From Alphaproteobacteria bacterium (GTDB lineage: Bacteria; Pseudomonadota; Alphaproteobacteria; Bin95), in assembly GCA_022826185.1 (NCBI GenBank), contig JAJDVH010000186.1:1-38649 (forward strand): a stretch of DNA of 38,649 nt, read 5' to 3'. The notes under the pieces are model-generated. The model searched no databases. It was not told the DNA's origin and saw only the letters and a program-made list of their open reading frames with translations. Both the position numbers and the translations under genes were made by a program. This document shows positions 27,013-37,787 of this stretch, one piece after another (positions within the stretch are counted from its first letter, which is position 1; every line of letters starts with the position of its first letter).

Positions 27013-27696
27013 TCAGGACGCCAACCGGTAGCCGCCGGGCTCCGTCACCAGGAGCCGCGTATGGGGCGGTCCGCGCTCGATCTTCTGCCTCAACCGGTAG
27101 ATATGGGTTTCCAGCGTGTGCGTGGTCACGCCCGGGCGATAGCCCCAGACCTCCCGCAGCAGCGTCTCCCGGCTGACGGTCGCTCCGCCGGCCCGGTAAA
27201 GATATTGCAGGATTGCCGTTTCCTTTTCGGTCAGGCGCACCGTCTTGTCGTTATCCGGGTCGAGAAGCTGCTTGTAGGCGGGCCGGAATTTGTATCCGCC
27301 GATATCGAGCGAGGCGTCATGGCTCTGCTGGTACTGGCGCAGATGCGCCCTCAGCCGGGCCCGAAGCACCTCGAACCTGAACGGCTTGGCAACATAGTCG
27401 TTTGCCCCCGCATCGAAGCCGAGAACGGCGTCGGCATCCGTGTCCACCCCGGTCAGCATCACGATGGGAATCCTTACGCCCCGGCTCCGCATCGCCCGGC
27501 ACAGCTCGCGGCCGTCCATGTCCGGCAGGCCAACGTCCAGAATCACGGCGTCGAACTGTCCCGAACCCATGGCGGCGAACGCCTCTCCCGCCGTGCCGGC
27601 TTCCTGCGTCTCGAATTCGCCGTGAAACGACAATTGCTCCGCGAGCACGTTGCGCAGCGTTTCGTCGTCGTCCACGAGCAGAATCGTGCGCGGCAT
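27013..27696 (-). CDS. OmpR/PhoB-type response regulator
   Basis: Two-component regulator of 227 residues. The receiver domain at 1-120 has the acidic pair D10-D11, the phosphoacceptor D54, T82 and K104. The winged-helix DNA-binding domain at about 130-227 has EKETAILQYLY, EVWGYRPGVTTHTLETHIYRLRQKIE and the C-terminal LLVTEPGGYRL. No histidine kinase gene is adjacent, so it is an orphan whose kinase is elsewhere. It is directly upstream of the MBL hydrolase and probably co-transcribed. Confidence 0.95.
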   Translation of the reverse strand: MPRTILLVDDDETLRNVLAEQLSFHGEFETQEAGTAGEAFAAMGSGQFDAVILDVGLPDMDGRELCRAMRSRGVRIPIVMLTGVDTDADAVLGFDAGANDYVAKPFRFEVLRARLRAHLRQYQQSHDASLDIGGYKFRPAYKQLLDPDNDKTVRLTEKETAILQYLYRAGGATVSRETLLREVWGYRPGVTTHTLETHIYRLRQKIERGPPHTRLLVTEPGGYRLAS

Positions 27697-27791
27697 CCGC
27701 GTCTCCGGGAGGGAATTTCCGTGCGGACCGTATCACAACTCCGTGATCGAGGCGATGCCGGCAAGCCCCCGAAGACCCCCGACAACCGCCG

Positions 27792-28469
27792 TCAGCCGCG
27801 CGCGCCGAAGACGGCGCTGCCGATTCGCACGTGGGTTGCGCCGAAGCGGATCGCCGTCTCGAAATCGGCGCTCATGCCCATCGACAAACCTGCCAGCCCG
27901 TTGCGCCGCGCCGCCTCCCGCAGGAAGGCGAAATGCGGTCCCGGCGGATCCTCGGCAGGCGGGATGCACATCAGCCCGACCACATCCAGGCCGTATTCCG
28001 TCCGGCACCGGTCGAGGAAGCTGTCGAGCCCGGCCGGGGCCACGCCGCCCTTCTGCGGTTCGTCCCCGGTATTGACCTGCACGAAGCAGGGGAGCGCCCT
28101 GCCCGTCCGCTCGAACTCGCGCGCCAGCGCGGCTGCGAGCCGCGGCCGATCCACCGTTTCGATGACGTCGAACAGCTTCACCGCCGCCCGGACCTTGTTG
28201 GTCTGCAATCCGCCGATCAGGTGCAGCGCGATATCGGGGAACCGCTCCCTGAACGCCGGCCAGCGCGCTTCCGCCTCCTGCACGCGGTTCTCGCCGAACA
28301 GCCGGTGCCCGGCATCCAGCGCCCCGGCTATGCGTTCCTCCGGCTGCAGCTTCGAAACGGCCACCAACCGGACCGAGCCGGCGTCACGCCCGGCGGCGCC
28401 GGCCGCCGCCGCAATGCGGCCCATCACAACTGCCAGGCGTCCGGCGGCGCTGCTTTCCGGCGTTTCCAT
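27792..28469 (-). CDS. YggS/PLPBP family pyridoxal phosphate homeostasis protein
   Basis: Non-catalytic pyridoxal-phosphate-binding protein involved in vitamin B6 homeostasis, 225 residues. The likely PLP lysine is K40 in LVAVSKLQPEE. FGENRVQEAEAR, HLIGGLQTNKVRAAV, CFVQVNTGDEPQKGG and the C-terminal LSMGMSADFETAIRFGATHVRIGSAVFG are all family hallmarks. It is 95 bases upstream of the response regulator on the same strand and diverges from the TRAP operon. Confidence 0.95.
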   Translation of the reverse strand: METPESSAAGRLAVVMGRIAAAAGAAGRDAGSVRLVAVSKLQPEERIAGALDAGHRLFGENRVQEAEARWPAFRERFPDIALHLIGGLQTNKVRAAVKLFDVIETVDRPRLAAALAREFERTGRALPCFVQVNTGDEPQKGGVAPAGLDSFLDRCRTEYGLDVVGLMCIPPAEDPPGPHFAFLREAARRNGLAGLSMGMSADFETAIRFGATHVRIGSAVFGARG

Positions 28470-28683
28470 GCCCGAACGCTACCAAAGCGCGCTGCCCGGG
28501 TTAACCCGCCCCGATAACAGGCTGGGCGCCGCTCTCGCGAGGCCTGCGTCCGACCGGGTTGCGAGTCTGCGGGCGCTCTTGCTATGTTTGGGGATTGACG
28601 GGTTTGGAGGCCCGTTCAAGCATCAGGCCGGCACGGGTTGCCGGTCCTGGGGGATTCAAACAACGACCGATGGGAGTGCAAAC

Positions 28684-29718
28684 ATGAAGATCGTGCGTCT
28701 GGCATGCGGCGTAGCCGCTGCGGCCATGGTGGGAGGCGTCGCCATGTCCGCTTCCGCCGCAGATGAGGTGCTCTGGAACTTCTCCGCCTGGGGCAAGCCG
28801 CGCGCCTTTACCAAGGGCATCGACGCGATGAGCGAGTACCTTGCCGAGAAATCGGGCGGCAACTTCAAACTCAAGATCCATTACGGCGAGGCGATCTCGC
28901 CCTCGAAAGAGAACATCGACGGCATCAAGATCGGCAGCCACGAATCCGCGATGATGTGCACCTCCTACCATCCCGGCAAGAACCCGGCCGGCACGGTGCT
29001 GGACCTGCCCTTCCTGCCGATCTCCGACCTGACGGTGCAGGCGAAGGTGCATGAGGACTTCATCGGGCATCCGGAGTTCAAGAAGGAGATGAAGCGCTGG
29101 AACGCGATCCCGATCTTCTCCGGCATCCTGCCGCAATATGAGGCGATGGGCGTGGGCGACCCGCCGAAGAGCGCGGCGGACTTCAAGGGCCTGCGGGTCC
29201 GCGGCCTCGGCGGCATCGGTCAGTTCTTCGACAAGCTGGGCGCGGTGCCGACCACGGTGACAGCGTCGGAAAGCTACACGGCGCTCGAGCGCGGCACCAT
29301 TCAGGTGATGACCTTCCCCTACAGCTTCGCCTTCGGCGCCTACAGGCATCACGAAGTCGCCAAGTGGTACACGGAAGGCATGGCGCTGGGTTCGGTCTTC
29401 TGCCCGCAGATCATGAGCGTCACCGCCTACAACGCGCTGCCGGACGAATACCGGGCGCTGTTCAACGACGAGATGAAGTGGAACTCCTACGACGCGCTGA
29501 TCTCCGCTTACGTGGAGGCCGACAAGAAGTGGATCCCGATCTACGAGAAGGCCATGACCAGGGTGGAATTCACCAAGGAGCAGCACGCCGAGTTCGTGAA
29601 GATCGGAGCGCAGCCCGTTTGGGACGAGTGGGTGGCAGACAACCAGGACAAGCTCCCTGCTCAAGAGCTCCTCGACTTCGTTCTGGAGCGTGCGGCGCAC
29701 CATAACAAGGCGGCATAG
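28684..29718 (+). CDS. dctP: TRAP transporter solute-binding protein (DctP family)
   Basis: Periplasmic binding protein of a TRAP transporter, 344 residues. The signal peptide covers about residues 1-25, with ASAAD as the likely cleavage region. The mature part has the DctP pattern, with KGLRVRGLGG carrying the usual carboxylate-binding arginine and a W-Y-T-E-G segment. The substrate is likely a carboxylate or a related acid but cannot be named. The ATG at 28684 is preceded by GGGAG. A weak promoter-like TTGACG at 28595-28600 has only a poor -10 partner. Confidence 0.92.
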   Translation: MKIVRLACGVAAAAMVGGVAMSASAADEVLWNFSAWGKPRAFTKGIDAMSEYLAEKSGGNFKLKIHYGEAISPSKENIDGIKIGSHESAMMCTSYHPGKNPAGTVLDLPFLPISDLTVQAKVHEDFIGHPEFKKEMKRWNAIPIFSGILPQYEAMGVGDPPKSAADFKGLRVRGLGGIGQFFDKLGAVPTTVTASESYTALERGTIQVMTFPYSFAFGAYRHHEVAKWYTEGMALGSVFCPQIMSVTAYNALPDEYRALFNDEMKWNSYDALISAYVEADKKWIPIYEKAMTRVEFTKEQHAEFVKIGAQPVWDEWVADNQDKLPAQELLDFVLERAAHHNKAA

Positions 29719-29744
29719 GCGCCGGAGTCCTCATAAGTCTGGGT

Positions 29745-29780
29745 GGGGCCGTTCCGTTACGAACGGCCCCATTCTCTTGT
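29745..29780 (+). terminator. Hairpin between dctP and dctQ
   Basis: GGGGCCGTTC at 29745-29754 pairs perfectly with GAACGGCCCC at 29761-29770 around a 6-base loop. The following bases (ATTCTCTTGT) are only moderately T-rich. A partial terminator or 3'-stabilising stem after the binding-protein gene would give more DctP than membrane subunits, the usual stoichiometry. Confidence 0.65.
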
Positions 29781-29807
29781 TTGCAATAAGGGGAGGAAGC
29801 GAACTCT

Positions 29808-30464
29808 ATGGCTCAAACTCAGTCACAGAACGGGCGCCAGAGCGGCGCTTTGTCGGCTATAGATCGCGCCTTCAGCCGCATAGAAGATGCTGTCACGCTT
29901 TTCGCGGCGGGATTTATCTTCTTATTGATGCTGTTTGTCGTCTGCGAAGTCATCGGCAGATACGTATTCAACAGGCCGATTCCGGGAGCGATCGACTGGA
30001 TTGAAGTCTATATGGCGATCTTCGCCTTCCTTCCCGCCGCTTACGCGCAGAGGCTGGGCGTGCATGTCCGCATGGAACTCGTCGTCGCGAAGATGCGCGG
30101 CAGACTGCTGTGGGGCGTCGAATGTTTCGCCGTATGCATCGGCGTGGTCTATTGCCTCATCATCATCGACAAGAGCTGGGAGCACTTTCTGAGGTCCGTC
30201 ATCGAGGGAGACAGCACGATCGACGTGCAGCTCCAGACCTGGCCCGGAAAGCTGGTCGTCCCCGTTGCGCTCGTGCTGCTTTGCATACGGCTGATTATCC
30301 AGGTGTGGGGCTACGGGCGACTGGCTCTCGATCCCGACAGGGCCCCCGTGGCGGTGCCGGTGATATTGGATGCCGCGGAGCATGCGAGAGCCGAGATCGA
30401 AGAGGTCATGGGAAGAGAAACCGACGATTCGACGGATCCGCCCGACGGCGGCTCGAAGGCATAG
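29808..30464 (+). CDS. dctQ: TRAP transporter small permease (DctQ family)
   Basis: Small membrane subunit of the TRAP transporter, 218 residues with about four membrane segments. AAGFIFLLMLFVVCEVIGRYVFNRPIPGAIDWIEVYMAIFAF is the typical first half; a later hydrophobic segment is near LVVPVALVLLCIRLIIQVW. The C-terminal tail is hydrophilic and longer than the family minimum. GGGGAGG precedes the ATG. It follows dctP after a hairpin and is 13 bases before dctM. Confidence 0.92.
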   Translation: MAQTQSQNGRQSGALSAIDRAFSRIEDAVTLFAAGFIFLLMLFVVCEVIGRYVFNRPIPGAIDWIEVYMAIFAFLPAAYAQRLGVHVRMELVVAKMRGRLLWGVECFAVCIGVVYCLIIIDKSWEHFLRSVIEGDSTIDVQLQTWPGKLVVPVALVLLCIRLIIQVWGYGRLALDPDRAPVAVPVILDAAEHARAEIEEVMGRETDDSTDPPDGGSKA

Positions 30465-30477
30465 AGGGGGCGCAGTC

Positions 30478-31794
30478 ATGGATCCGTTCAATGCAGGTCT
30501 TGTATCGGTCGCGGTCATCATCGGGATGGTGGTGCTCGGCGTCCGCGTCGCCTACGCATCCGGAATTGCGGGCGTGGTCGGGCTCATCATGCTGCGGGGT
30601 TACGACCCCGGCGCCGGCCTCGCGGGCCTGCTCGCCCATTCGCAGGTCAGCCATGTCACGCTTTCCGTGCTGCCGATGTTCATCCTCATCGGCTTTCTGG
30701 CCTTCTATGCCGGGCTGACGCGAAGCGCGTTCTACGCGGCCCGATGCTGGCTGGGCACCTTGCCCGGCGGCCTCGCCGTCGCGACCGTGTTTGCGACCGC
30801 CGGCTTCGCAGCGGTCTCGGGAGCCTCGACGGCAACGGCGGCCGTGTTCAGCCGCGTCGCCATCCCCGAGATGCTGAAATACGGCTATGAGCGCAGCCTC
30901 GCCGCCGGCGTGGTCGCCGCCGGCGGCACGCTGGCATCGCTCATCCCGCCGAGCGCCATTCTGGTGATCTACGCCATCATCGTCGAGGAATCGGTCGGCG
31001 CCCTGTTGCTTGCAGGGTTCATACCGGGCGCCCTTTCGGCGGTCATCTACGCGGTGCTGATCATCTTCCGCTGCAAGCTGAACCCCTCCCTGGGCGCGCC
31101 GGTCTCGGCGGTGCCGACGGCCGAGAAGTTCCGGTCCCTGATCGGGGCGTCCGGCATCTTCTTCGTGATCTTCATCATCCTGGGCGGCATCTACACGGGC
31201 GTGATGACCCCGACCGAGGTCGGCGGCGTCGCCGCATTCGTGATCTTCCTGATCGCGCTTGCGAAACGGAATATGAGCCTCGCCAACCTGCGCGAGTCGC
31301 TCATGGAAACCGCGAAGCTCACGGTTTTCATCTTCACGATCATCTGGTCGATCCTGATCTATGTGCGGTTCCTCGGCTTCTCGGGACTGCCGGAGGCGTT
31401 CGCCACATTCATCGTCAGCATCGACGTGCCGCCGCTCGTCGTAATGATCCTGATCCTGCTCGCCTATGTCGTGCTCGGCATGTTCATGGACGGCATCGGG
31501 ATGCTGCTGCTGACGCTGCCGGTCGTCTATCCGGCGGTCACGGCGCTCGGCTACGACCCGGTCTGGTTCGGCATCATCATCGTGAAGATGGTGGAGGTCT
31601 GCCTGGTCACGCCGCCTATCGGGCTCAACTGCTTCGTTGTGAACGGCGTGCGCCCGGACATTCCGCTGGAGGAGGTCTTCAAGGGCATCTGGCCGTTCTT
31701 CGTGGCGGACATCATCACGGTCGCCGTGCTCGTCGCCTTCCCGGGCATCGTGCTCTGGCTGCCGCGATTGATGATCCAGAACATCACCGCATAA
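30478..31794 (+). CDS. dctM: TRAP transporter large permease (DctM family)
   Basis: Large membrane subunit that carries substrate with sodium, 438 residues with roughly 12 hydrophobic segments. Family hallmarks include GFAAVSGASTATAAVFSRVAIPEM, AAGGTLASLIPPSAILVIYAII, TEVGGVAAF, and near the end MFMDGIGMLLLTLPVVYPAV and VCLVTPPIGLNCFVVNGV. The ATG at 30478 has GAGGGGG upstream. It completes a three-gene dctPQM unit and converges with the CoA-transferase over 24 bases. Confidence 0.95.
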   Translation: MDPFNAGLVSVAVIIGMVVLGVRVAYASGIAGVVGLIMLRGYDPGAGLAGLLAHSQVSHVTLSVLPMFILIGFLAFYAGLTRSAFYAARCWLGTLPGGLAVATVFATAGFAAVSGASTATAAVFSRVAIPEMLKYGYERSLAAGVVAAGGTLASLIPPSAILVIYAIIVEESVGALLLAGFIPGALSAVIYAVLIIFRCKLNPSLGAPVSAVPTAEKFRSLIGASGIFFVIFIILGGIYTGVMTPTEVGGVAAFVIFLIALAKRNMSLANLRESLMETAKLTVFIFTIIWSILIYVRFLGFSGLPEAFATFIVSIDVPPLVVMILILLAYVVLGMFMDGIGMLLLTLPVVYPAVTALGYDPVWFGIIIVKMVEVCLVTPPIGLNCFVVNGVRPDIPLEEVFKGIWPFFVADIITVAVLVAFPGIVLWLPRLMIQNITA

Positions 31795-31818
31795 CCTCCG
31801 GCCGGCGCGGTTTTCCGC

Positions 31819-33375
31819 TCAGGAAAGCCGCGCCGCCAGCCCCATCGGCTCGTCGCGGAACAGTGCGGCCGGCATCTCGCGAAGGTCGCCGGACACGCGG
31901 GGCCGGAACGCCATCCGCGCCAGCACATCGCGTTCGAGATCGATGCCGGGCGCGATTTCCACCAGCATCGGCCCGGCTTCCTCGATGCGGAAGACGCAGC
32001 GCTCCGTCACCGCGAGGATCGACTGCCCGCGCTCCAGGCCTGCGCGGGCATTGAAGCTCACCTGCTCCACCGCCTCGACGAACTTGACCGGCTCGCCGTC
32101 CTGCCGGATGTCGAGCCGGCCGCCGCCCACGCGGATGTCCGCCTCCCCGGCCGAGAACTGGCCGCAGAACACCACCCGCTTCGCGCCCTGCGTCACATTG
32201 AAGAAGCCGCCTATGCCGGGGATGCGCGTCCTGAGCTTCGACACATTGACATTGCCTGCCGCATCCAGCTCCGCCATGCCGACGAAGGTGATGTCCAGCC
32301 CGCCGCCGTCGTAGAAGTCGAACTGGTAGGTGTTGTCGATGACCGAACTCGGATTGATCGCGGCGCCGAAGGAAAGCCCGTAAGCGGGATAGCCGCCCGT
32401 TGCGCCGGACTCGACCGTGAGCGTGAAGGCGTCGCCGCAGCCCTCCTCGCCGGCGACGGTCGCCACATATTCCGGCGCGCCGACGCCGAGATTGACCACA
32501 TCGCCCCGCTGCAATTCCATGGCCGCGCGCCGGCCGATGAGCTTCTTGACCGACAGCGGCAGCGGCCGCCGCCCGCTCATGTCCGCGCGCACCTCGCCGG
32601 AAAAGACCGGGTCGTAGGCGGTGGCGAAGGTCTGCGGATGGTTTTCCGGCCGCGCGACGACGACGCGGTCCACGAGATGGCCCGGAATCACCACCCGCCT
32701 CGGATCGAGCGAGCCGCGTTCGGCAATGCGCTCGACCTGCGCCAGCACGGTCCCGCCGGAGTTGCGCACCGCCTGCGCGAAGCTCGGACCCTGGAAGGTG
32801 CCGATCTCGCGCTCCATGGTGATGTTGCCGTCCGGGTCCGCCGTCGTGCCGCGCAGGAGGCCGGCGTCGAGCTGCATGGACGGGTAGAACAGCCAGTCGC
32901 GGCCCTTCAGGCGCACGCGCTCGACATAGTCCTCGACCGTGCGCGCATTCACCCTGCCGCCGCCATGCTCGGGATCGACGAAAGTGCCGAGGCCGACATG
33001 GGTCACGAGGCCCGGCCGCCCCGCCGCAATCTCCCGGTAAAGCTGGACGATGACCCCGAGCGGCAGCAGATAGCCCTCGATTTCATTGTCGATCAGCCGT
33101 CGCTGGAGCATGCGGTTGAGGTTGAGATAGGAGGTGACGAGCCGGCGGATCATGCCGTCATGGCGCAGGCGGTCGAGCCCGCGTCCGCGCGTGTCGCCGG
33201 AGCCGGTCGACGCGATGACGGTCAGTTCGCGAGGCTCGCCGGTCTCCAGGAAGCGGGCTTCCAGGGCCAGCAGCAGCTCTTCCGGACACACCGAGCCGAC
33301 GAACCCGTCCACGCCCAGCACCGCGCCGGAAGGCACCAGCGCCGCCGCCTCCGCAGCCGTCACGATCTTGCTCAT
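31819..33375 (-). CDS. Acyl-CoA:acetate/3-oxoacid CoA-transferase (fused)
   Basis: Class I CoA-transferase of 518 residues that fuses the alpha and beta halves, like propionate/acetate CoA-transferases. The N-terminal half begins VTAAEAAALVPSGAVLGVDGFVGSVCPEEL. The second half has VVNLGVGAPEYVATVA and the catalytic glutamate E322 in TVESGATGG. The C terminus includes VTERCVFRIEEAGPMLVEIAPGIDLERDVL. It is convergent with the TRAP operon and could activate the imported acid, but donor and acceptor are not determinable. Confidence 0.93.
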   Translation of the reverse strand: MSKIVTAAEAAALVPSGAVLGVDGFVGSVCPEELLLALEARFLETGEPRELTVIASTGSGDTRGRGLDRLRHDGMIRRLVTSYLNLNRMLQRRLIDNEIEGYLLPLGVIVQLYREIAAGRPGLVTHVGLGTFVDPEHGGGRVNARTVEDYVERVRLKGRDWLFYPSMQLDAGLLRGTTADPDGNITMEREIGTFQGPSFAQAVRNSGGTVLAQVERIAERGSLDPRRVVIPGHLVDRVVVARPENHPQTFATAYDPVFSGEVRADMSGRRPLPLSVKKLIGRRAAMELQRGDVVNLGVGAPEYVATVAGEEGCGDAFTLTVESGATGGYPAYGLSFGAAINPSSVIDNTYQFDFYDGGGLDITFVGMAELDAAGNVNVSKLRTRIPGIGGFFNVTQGAKRVVFCGQFSAGEADIRVGGGRLDIRQDGEPVKFVEAVEQVSFNARAGLERGQSILAVTERCVFRIEEAGPMLVEIAPGIDLERDVLARMAFRPRVSGDLREMPAALFRDEPMGLAARLS

Positions 33376-33441
33376 GCTTGCATCCGCATCGACTCAATCT
33401 TCCAGGGAGACGGGGTCGGCGCTCCGGTGCGGCGTCCCCGC

Positions 33442-33867
33442 TCAACCACCGCCGCGGAACGGGTCAACGATTTGCAGGTCGTCAATCCGCTGGCCGTGCT
33501 GGAGGTCTTCCGTGAAGAGCACACCCGCACCAGCACTCAACGCCGCCTCGATGATCAGAGAGTCCCAATAGGACAGTCGCGCATAGCGGCTCCGGCGGAT
33601 AGCGGCGTTCACGGTCTCGGGATGGACCGGTTGGACACGGAACCGGCTGAACGCATCGACGGCGCGCGCTGCGGTTTCGAGGCTCACCGATTCGGCAAAC
33701 TTCCGCGTCACCGTTACATAGAACTCGCCGAGGACCTGTATACTGAGAACAATGCAGTCCCTTTCCGCGCGCAGGAGTTCTTGCGCGCGTGTCCGCTTTT
33801 CCGGCGCATCGGCGTCGAACAGATAGACCAGCACGTTCGTGTCTATGAACTTCCACTCAACGCTCAT
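33442..33867 (-). CDS. vapC: PIN domain toxin (VapC type)
   Basis: PIN-domain ribonuclease of 141 residues, toxin of a type II toxin-antitoxin pair. Acidic residues of the PIN active site are visible as D9 (FIDTNVLVYLFD), E48 (LGEFY), D102 (YWDSLII) and E120-D121 (LFTEDLQHG). The start overlaps the vapB stop by 11 bases, showing coupling. The target RNA is unknown. Confidence 0.92.
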   Translation of the reverse strand: MSVEWKFIDTNVLVYLFDADAPEKRTRAQELLRAERDCIVLSIQVLGEFYVTVTRKFAESVSLETAARAVDAFSRFRVQPVHPETVNAAIRRSRYARLSYWDSLIIEAALSAGAGVLFTEDLQHGQRIDDLQIVDPFRGGG

Positions 33868-34084
33868 GGAGTTCGCTGCGCGTCCAAACCGCGCCGCCGC
33901 GCCGCGAACCACTCGATTGCGATAAGGCCAGCAGCGAATCGCAGGCTTCGACGCGCTGGCGGTCGATCCCTGCGTAAGCATGCAGATATTCCCGCACGAC
34001 CGCATTTACGGACGTCCTTTCCCGAATCGCCCGGATCCTGGCATGTTCGAGAACATCGTCGTCGATGGAAACTGTCAGGTTCAT
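33857..34084 (-). CDS. vapB: VapB-type antitoxin, ribbon-helix-helix-like
   Basis: A 75-residue small protein preceding the PIN gene. The N terminus MNLTVSIDDDVLEHARIRA is like a ribbon-helix-helix DNA-binding domain, followed by RERTSVNAVVREYL. The C-terminal region, rich in Ser, Arg and Gly and ending SELHER, probably wraps the toxin. A palindrome 30-46 bases upstream fits an autoregulatory operator. Position, overlap and size support the antitoxin call. Confidence 0.88.
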   Translation of the reverse strand: MNLTVSIDDDVLEHARIRAIRERTSVNAVVREYLHAYAGIDRQRVEACDSLLALSQSSGSRRGGAVWTRSELHER

Positions 34085-34113
34085 CTTCGAGCCCTTTCGC
34101 ACGGATTGCACAC

Positions 34114-34130
34114 TACACGGGATCCGTGTA
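34114..34130 (-). promoter_or_regulatory. VapBC operator palindrome
   Basis: TACACGG at 34114-34120 and CCGTGTA at 34124-34130 are perfect inverted 7-bp arms with a 3-base centre. The site is 30-46 bases upstream of vapB, overlapping where its promoter should be. Ribbon-helix-helix antitoxins usually repress their own operon at such palindromes. Confidence 0.6.
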
Positions 34131-34173
34131 TGAATCCATCGGAGTAATTCCGCTTGGCTGCATTTTTGAAGAC

Positions 34174-34947
34174 CTATGCCGGCACGGCTGTGAAGCCGAC
34201 CCGCCCGAGCGGGCCGAAGTCCGCCAGCACGCGGGCGCCGGGCCGGATCGCGGCGACGCCGGTGCAGGTGCCGGTGGTCACGCGGTCGCCGGCGCGCAGG
34301 CCGTCGCCGCGCTCGCGCAGATGGTTGGCCAGCCAGAGCAGCACCAGCGCCGGATCGCCGAGCGCCAGGGCCCCGGTTCCCTCGGCGACCATCTCTCCGT
34401 CCACCGAAAGCGCCACGCCGGCATCCCGCAGGTCCCGGTCCCGCCAGTCGGGCCTGGCCTCGCTCTCGACGAAAGCAATATTGGCGCCGAAATCGGCCGT
34501 GACGCCCTTCCGGCCGAGCCCGGCGAGCCCGCCCTCGAAGCGCGAGCCGACGACTTCGATGCCGCCGGCGACGCCCATCACCGCAGCCAGCACCTCGGCG
34601 CGCTCGAACGGCGCCTCGCGCGGCGGCAGGCCCTCGCCCATGACGAAGACGAACTCGCCCTCCACGGCCGGAGCATGCGCGGCGAAGACGGGCACTTCCG
34701 CGCCGTGTCCGAAGCAGAAGGGCTCGAGCAGCGCGCCCGCGCCGGGCCTGTCGGTGCCGAGCTTGCGCCGGGCTTCGGCGCTGGTCGATCCGACCTTCCA
34801 GCCGGCGCGCGCATGGCCCGACGCCTGCACCGCCTTTTCCTGGACCCGGTAGGCGTCGTCCAGACCGGCAAGGTCCCGCCTCGCCGCCGCCTCGACCAGG
34901 GTTCCGCCCTGCCGGGCCTCCCACAAGCGTTGCGCCAGATCGGCCAT
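34174..34947 (-). CDS. 2-keto-4-pentenoate hydratase-like (FAH fold) protein
   Basis: Fumarylacetoacetase-fold hydratase or decarboxylase of 257 residues, of the 2-oxopent-4-enoate hydratase/2-oxohepta-3-ene-1,7-dioate hydratase group. GWKVGSTSAEARRKLGTDRP, PAVEGEFVFVMGEGLP with acidic metal ligands, VVGSRFEG, and GDRVTTGTCTG are the recognisable segments. Such enzymes act in meta-cleavage pathways of aromatics, but the cognate dioxygenase is not in view. The ATG at 34947 is chosen; an upstream start would add 14 basic, non-family residues. Confidence 0.87.
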   Translation of the reverse strand: MADLAQRLWEARQGGTLVEAAARRDLAGLDDAYRVQEKAVQASGHARAGWKVGSTSAEARRKLGTDRPGAGALLEPFCFGHGAEVPVFAAHAPAVEGEFVFVMGEGLPPREAPFERAEVLAAVMGVAGGIEVVGSRFEGGLAGLGRKGVTADFGANIAFVESEARPDWRDRDLRDAGVALSVDGEMVAEGTGALALGDPALVLLWLANHLRERGDGLRAGDRVTTGTCTGVAAIRPGARVLADFGPLGRVGFTAVPA

Positions 34948-35097
34948 CCGGTGCCTGCCTTTCTTCCGTTTCGACGAAGGGCGCCGCAACCCTATCCCGC
35001 CCGACTGTCCTGCGAAAGGACGTCCCTGTTCCGCCCGGGGTCTTTTCCCGCGCCTGAATCCCGTTAGGCTTCCCGGGCGTCACGAAGGGGGGCGGCG

Positions 35098-35926
35098 ATG
35101 AAGCTCGGCATTTTCAGCTACAACACCGAATACGGGACCCGGCCCGACGAGCTGGCGAAGGCCGCCGAGGAGCGGGGCTTCGAGTCCTTCTGGGTCGGCG
35201 AGCACACGCACATTCCGGCGAGCCGCGACACGCCCTATCCGGGCGGCGACCCGCTGCCCAAGCCCTACTACCACATGGCGGACCCGTTCGTGTCGCTCAT
35301 GGCGGCGGCGGGCGCGACCTCCACCATCAGGGTCGGCACGGCCGTCTGCCTCGTCATCGAGCGCGACCCCATCGTGCTGGCGAAGGAGGCGGCGACGCTC
35401 GATTACCTCTCGAACGGCCGCCTGCTGCTCGGCATCGGCGGCGGCTGGAACGCGGAGGAAATGGCCAATCACGGCACCGACTTCACGCGCCGCTGGCAGG
35501 TGCTGCGGGAGCGGGTCGAGGCCATGAAGGCGATCTGGACGGAGGAAGAGGCAAGCTATGAGGGCGAGTTCGTCCGCTTCGAGCGCATCGTCTCCTTTCC
35601 GAAGCCCGTACAGAGTCCGCATCCGCCGATCATCTATGGCGGGGCCACGCCACTCGGCCTGAAACGCACCGTGCGCTATTGCGACGGCTGGATGCCGATC
35701 GACGTGCTGCTGGCCGACTTCCCCGCCGCCGTCGCCGACCTCGACCGCCAGGCCGAGGAGGCCGGCCGCGATCCCGCCTCCATTTCCGTCTCGGTGTTCG
35801 CCTTCAACGGCGCCAACGAGGAAGCGCTGCGTCGCCTCGCGGAGAACCCGCGCATCGAGCGCGCCGTGCTGGTGGCGCCCCGCTACACGGAGAAGGCCTT
35901 GCCCTTCCTGGACAGTTTCGGCGCGC

Positions 35927-35946
<20 letters not shown>
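35098..35946 (+). CDS. LLM class F420-dependent-type oxidoreductase
   Basis: Luciferase-like flavin or F420-dependent oxidoreductase of 282 residues. It begins MKLGIFSYNTEYGTRPDELAK and has FWVGEHTHIPASR, TAVCLVIERDPIVLAKEAATLDYLSNGRLLLGIGGGWNAEEM, and HPPIIYGGATPLGLKR, typical of the family. Cofactor cannot be decided from sequence alone (F420 or FMN). The 3' end overlaps the acyl-CoA synthetase 3' end by 20 bases on the opposite strand. Confidence 0.92.
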
Positions 35947-37570
<1,624 letters not shown>

Positions 37571-37683
37571 CGGCGCTCCCCGATAGCCGTGAATGGCATC
37601 CCTCGCATCGTCGAATCCTTCCCCGAATGCCGGGCCGCTCGCTTGACCCGCCGGCGCGGAGCGGCTAGAAGCCGCCCCTTATC

Positions 37684-37759
<76 letters not shown>

Positions 37760-37787
37760 TTCCCTTCCCTGTTGTCGCCCCGTGCTG

